Positions 62,501 to 64,000 of a DNA stretch of 64,000 nucleotides are shown here, one piece after another (within the stretch, counting starts at the first letter, position 1; each line of letters begins with the position of its first letter). This stretch comes from an uncultured Isoptericola sp. (lineage in GTDB: Bacteria; Actinomycetota; Actinomycetes; Actinomycetales; Cellulomonadaceae): the NCBI GenBank assembly GCA_947497265.1, contig CANMFP010000003.1, positions 124,001 through 188,000 of the forward strand, written 5' to 3'. A program made the position numbers and the translations under genes. Under the pieces are notes generated by a model. The model saw only the letters and a list, made by a program, of their open reading frames with translations, was not told the origin of the DNA and did no database searches.

Positions 62501-64000
62501 CCGGCGCCACCACGTACCACCTGTCGCCACGGGACGTCGTCGTGCAGGGCGCCGACCTCGACGCGCTGGTCGCCGGCAACCTGTGCCTCGAGTGCTCCGA
62601 CTGCGGCTCCACCGTGCCCGCATCCACCGCCGTCGTCGACCAGCTCGACGGCGCGCCCTGCCTGGTCGCCCGGTGCACGGGGTGGCTGCGTCGGCACGCC
62701 CTCGCCGACAACTTCTACCGGAGCATGTACGGCGACTCCGACCCCGCCCGGGTGGTCGCCCGCGAGCACACGAGCATGCTCGAGGACGAGGTGCGGCTCG
62801 CCTACGAGACGGCGTTCAAGGCCAGCGACCCGCAGCCCGACGCCCCCAACGTGCTCGTCGCGACGCCCACCCTCGAGATGGGCATCGACATCGGCGACCT
62901 CTCGACCGTGATGCTGTCCTCCCTGCCGCGCACGGTCGCCTCGTACACCCAACGCGTCGGACGTGCCGGCCGCCTCACCGGCAACGCGCTGGCACTCGCC
63001 TACGTCACCGCACGCGGCGACCAGCTCCCGCGGTTCTCCGACCCCACCACGGTGATCAACGGCGCCGTGCGCCCACCAGCGACCTACCTCGACGCCGAGG
63101 AGATCCTGCGCCGCCAGTACGTCGCCTCGATCGCGGACGAGCTCGCCCGGCGCCCCGAGGCACCACACCCTCGCACCGCCACCGACGCCCTCGGCTCCAG
63201 CGAGCTCAGCACGTTCCTCGGGGAGCTCCTCGCGGTGTCCGAGGCGGAGGGCCCGGCGCTGCTCGACCGGTTCCTCGCCGGGTTCCCCGAGGTCTCGATC
63301 GCCGTGGCGGACCGGCTGCGGACCTGGGCGCTCCCGTCGGTCCACGCGACCTCCGGTGAGATCGTGCCCTCCGAGCTCGCCGCGCGCGCCCACGCGGCGT
63401 CGATCGCCTGGCGCACCCGCATGGAGACGCTCGCCCACCGCGAGAAGGAGATCCAGTCGGCGATCAACGCCCCCGACGGCCTCCGGGTCAAGGCCGAGTC
63501 CACGGCGGCCACCAGCGACGACGAGCGCGCGCTGCGGACGGCGCAGGCAGCCCTGCGCCTCACCCAGCACCAGCGCGGCCAGGCCTCGTCCGACCATTGG
63601 GTCGGCGTGCTCGAGGAGCACGGGCTGCTACCCAACTACACCCTGCTCGACGACTCCGTGGCGCTCGAGGTCTCGCTGTCCTGGATCGACCCCGACTCGC
63701 GCGACTACCGCACCGAGCACCTGGAGCTCAGCCGCGGCTCGGCCCAGGCCCTGCGCGACTTCGCCCCCGGGTCGACGTTCTACGCCCGCGGGTACGCCAT
63801 CGCCATCGACGCCCTCGACCTCGGGCGCGGCGACGACGCCGTACGTACCTGGGCCTGCTGCCCCGCCTGCGGGTACTCGACAGACGTCACGGACGCAGAC
63901 GCCCCCGGCAACGAGCCCGTGCCGGCGTCCTGCCCCCGCTGCGGGGACGAGGGCATCAGCGACGTCGCCCAGCAGGTGGAGGTGGTCGAGCTCCAGCGCG
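59590..64000 (+). CDS. giant DEAD/DEAH helicase with zinc sites (5' part)
   Basis: At least 1470 codons from a GTG, open to the window edge. Motif I T-G-T-G-S-G-K-T lies near residue 113, motif II V-L-D-E-F-H near 238, motif III A-T-S-A-T-L, motif VI Q-R-V-G-R-A-G-R near 1117. Cysteine pairs (C-R-H-C, C-P-S-C, C-L-E-C-S-D-C, C-C-P-A-C, C-P-R-C) suggest several zinc sites. The layout is that of the Lhr/MrfA-like helicases that end in DUF1998, the domain of DrmB, so it may replace DrmA plus DrmB in one chain. The C-terminus lies outside the window. Confidence 0.85.
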   Translation, partial: MSELLPVVQAESLRTALLEYLGTTFALADASTRASLEDFLRSPSSGLFRGPYVRLRLPFRPAEDGWRDSLDWYGGYPVPYGHQAAAFQRLSSLGPDGSMRRPEPTLVTTGTGSGKTESFLYPILDHVLRARRAGIGGTKAIILYPMNALANDQAKRLTELLTADPALQAVTAALYTGQQGAERTKVSPAGLITDRSVIRDSPPDILLTNYKMLDQLLLRHADAKIWSASARSLQYLVLDEFHTYDGAQGTDVAMLIRRLGLALKAHWPTDTGGLADAGLTEDDMARPLGTVTPVATSATLGDEGDPTAMLAFARTVFGEEITEDAVVTESRLPLTEWVGDAADVAAARGLSPIEPEPLVVDALGDDLGGWDGDILPRLRDVEPATLTRAVVAHLFRERPASAEPDDVVEPGWARPDLAADDADDLLTLLKAHPLVSRLITETADASDLTALARAVPNQSTDPARTARTEALLAAVLSALSHLRKVCGRSALSVDVHLWIRELTRLYRTTSGAAEFGWQDDGVGSDPDDAGTEARAFPALYCRHCGRSGWGVALAPTGTDLDAHDHDIRGRHLRGDDRFRTLIHAPAEGERAEGGEKVEGLWWFLVDQRRLVTSAPTEEDADGGVLPVLAHPMDDGGGKPSKDDDCPSCGQKDGIRFLGSAIATLLSVSLSSLFGTAGLDAAEKKALVFTDSVQDAAHRAGFVQSRSHALTLRAVLRHAVGDGPADLETVVDRMVSEAGDDGRRRYRLLPPELAEREKFAAFWQKKSWAQVHHSVRRRVRRRLLLDVLLEHGLRSAVGRTLEATGTVVAEVRADPGVLLAAARATLAEVDRQGVLEGFEPTEADLLAWARGVLEHMRLRGAIDHEWFQKFREEDGNRWWITGGRKRHEGMPGFGKGSSAPGFPRVGGAVTTVSGRSRAAGEDLEPVASPRGWYATWTVKCLRTDTTEAATLARLLLAHLARLDVVGSLLSSSGATTYHLSPRDVVVQGADLDALVAGNLCLECSDCGSTVPASTAVVDQLDGAPCLVARCTGWLRRHALADNFYRSMYGDSDPARVVAREHTSMLEDEVRLAYETAFKASDPQPDAPNVLVATPTLEMGIDIGDLSTVMLSSLPRTVASYTQRVGRAGRLTGNALALAYVTARGDQLPRFSDPTTVINGAVRPPATYLDAEEILRRQYVASIADELARRPEAPHPRTATDALGSSELSTFLGELLAVSEAEGPALLDRFLAGFPEVSIAVADRLRTWALPSVHATSGEIVPSELAARAHAASIAWRTRMETLAHREKEIQSAINAPDGLRVKAESTAATSDDERALRTAQAALRLTQHQRGQASSDHWVGVLEEHGLLPNYTLLDDSVALEVSLSWIDPDSRDYRTEHLELSRGSAQALRDFAPGSTFYARGYAIAIDALDLGRGDDAVRTWACCPACGYSTDVTDADAPGNEPVPASCPRCGDEGISDVAQQVEVVELQR

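Noticed and set aside
60640-63621. 993-codon minus-strand open frame
   Set aside because: Antisense shadow of the giant helicase, with a repetitive G/R/V/A composition and no motif.
1-64000. CRISPR arrays, tRNA or rRNA genes, insertion sequences
   Set aside because: No regularly spaced repeats, no cloverleaf-like sequence ending in CCA context and no transposase motif were found by reading both strands.

Overview
The window comes from a chromosome of very high GC content with dense, overlapping genes, GTG starts and proteins of actinobacterial type (DUF2510, DUF3352, DrmD-type helicase). It most resembles Micrococcales of the Cellulomonadaceae/Promicromonosporaceae kind; this is an inference from composition and gene content, not from a marker gene. 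No rRNA, tRNA, CRISPR array or insertion sequence was seen.

Region 1 (1 to about 18.6 kb, all minus strand) is a biosynthetic gene cluster made of two operons. The first transcribed operon (18455 down to 12602) is a compact six-gene terpenoid block: class I methyltransferase, UbiA-type prenyltransferase, UbiE-type C-methyltransferase, cytochrome P450, polyprenyl diphosphate synthase and a small Pyr4/PaxB-like membrane terpene cyclase. Every junction is a 4-base ATGA overlap. The second (12406 down past base 1) is a reducing type II polyketide block: two acyl carrier proteins, two free-standing active ketosynthases, one active ketosynthase fused to an inactive partner, two further inactive ketosynthase-like proteins, an enoyl-reductase-like SDR, a double hotdog protein, two alpha/beta hydrolases, a trio of TusBCD/DsrEFH-like sulfur-relay proteins, a phosphopantetheinyl transferase and a hotdog dehydratase cut by the window edge. 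The two operons begin with matching promoter regions (conserved -10, -35, palindrome and upstream box at nearly identical spacing), so they are probably co-regulated. Together they suggest a prenylated, cyclised, methylated polyketide (meroterpenoid).

Region 2 (18.7 to 27.4 kb) is ordinary accessory chromosome: a GNAT acetyltransferase, a LacI-family repressor with a textbook operator next to a divergent MFS exporter, a YchJ-like protein, a DUF3352 membrane protein with a strong terminator, an FAD-dependent oxidoreductase, an apparently shortened AAA_14/DUF4143 ATPase and a small unknown protein.

Region 3 (27.5 to 43.2 kb) is a DISARM class 2-like defence locus: C5-methyltransferase, Vsr endonuclease, DrmB, DrmA, a UvrD-like helicase, a giant GHKL(sacsin-like)-ATPase/SF2-helicase fusion, and a second C5-methyltransferase preceded by a probably frameshifted domain. 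Region 4 (44.6 kb to the end) is a second, DISARM class 1-like locus: a DrmD SNF2 helicase, a large class I DNA methyltransferase (DrmMI-like), a TM2 protein, a DUF2510 protein, an OGG-fold glycosylase-like protein, a GmrSD-like DUF262/DUF1524 protein, a small ribbon-helix-helix protein, an unknown protein, a HIRAN protein, an EcsC-like protein and a giant DEAD/DEAH helicase that runs off the window. A lipoprotein and a membrane protein lie between the two loci. Two complementary DISARM-related systems side by side form a large defence island.
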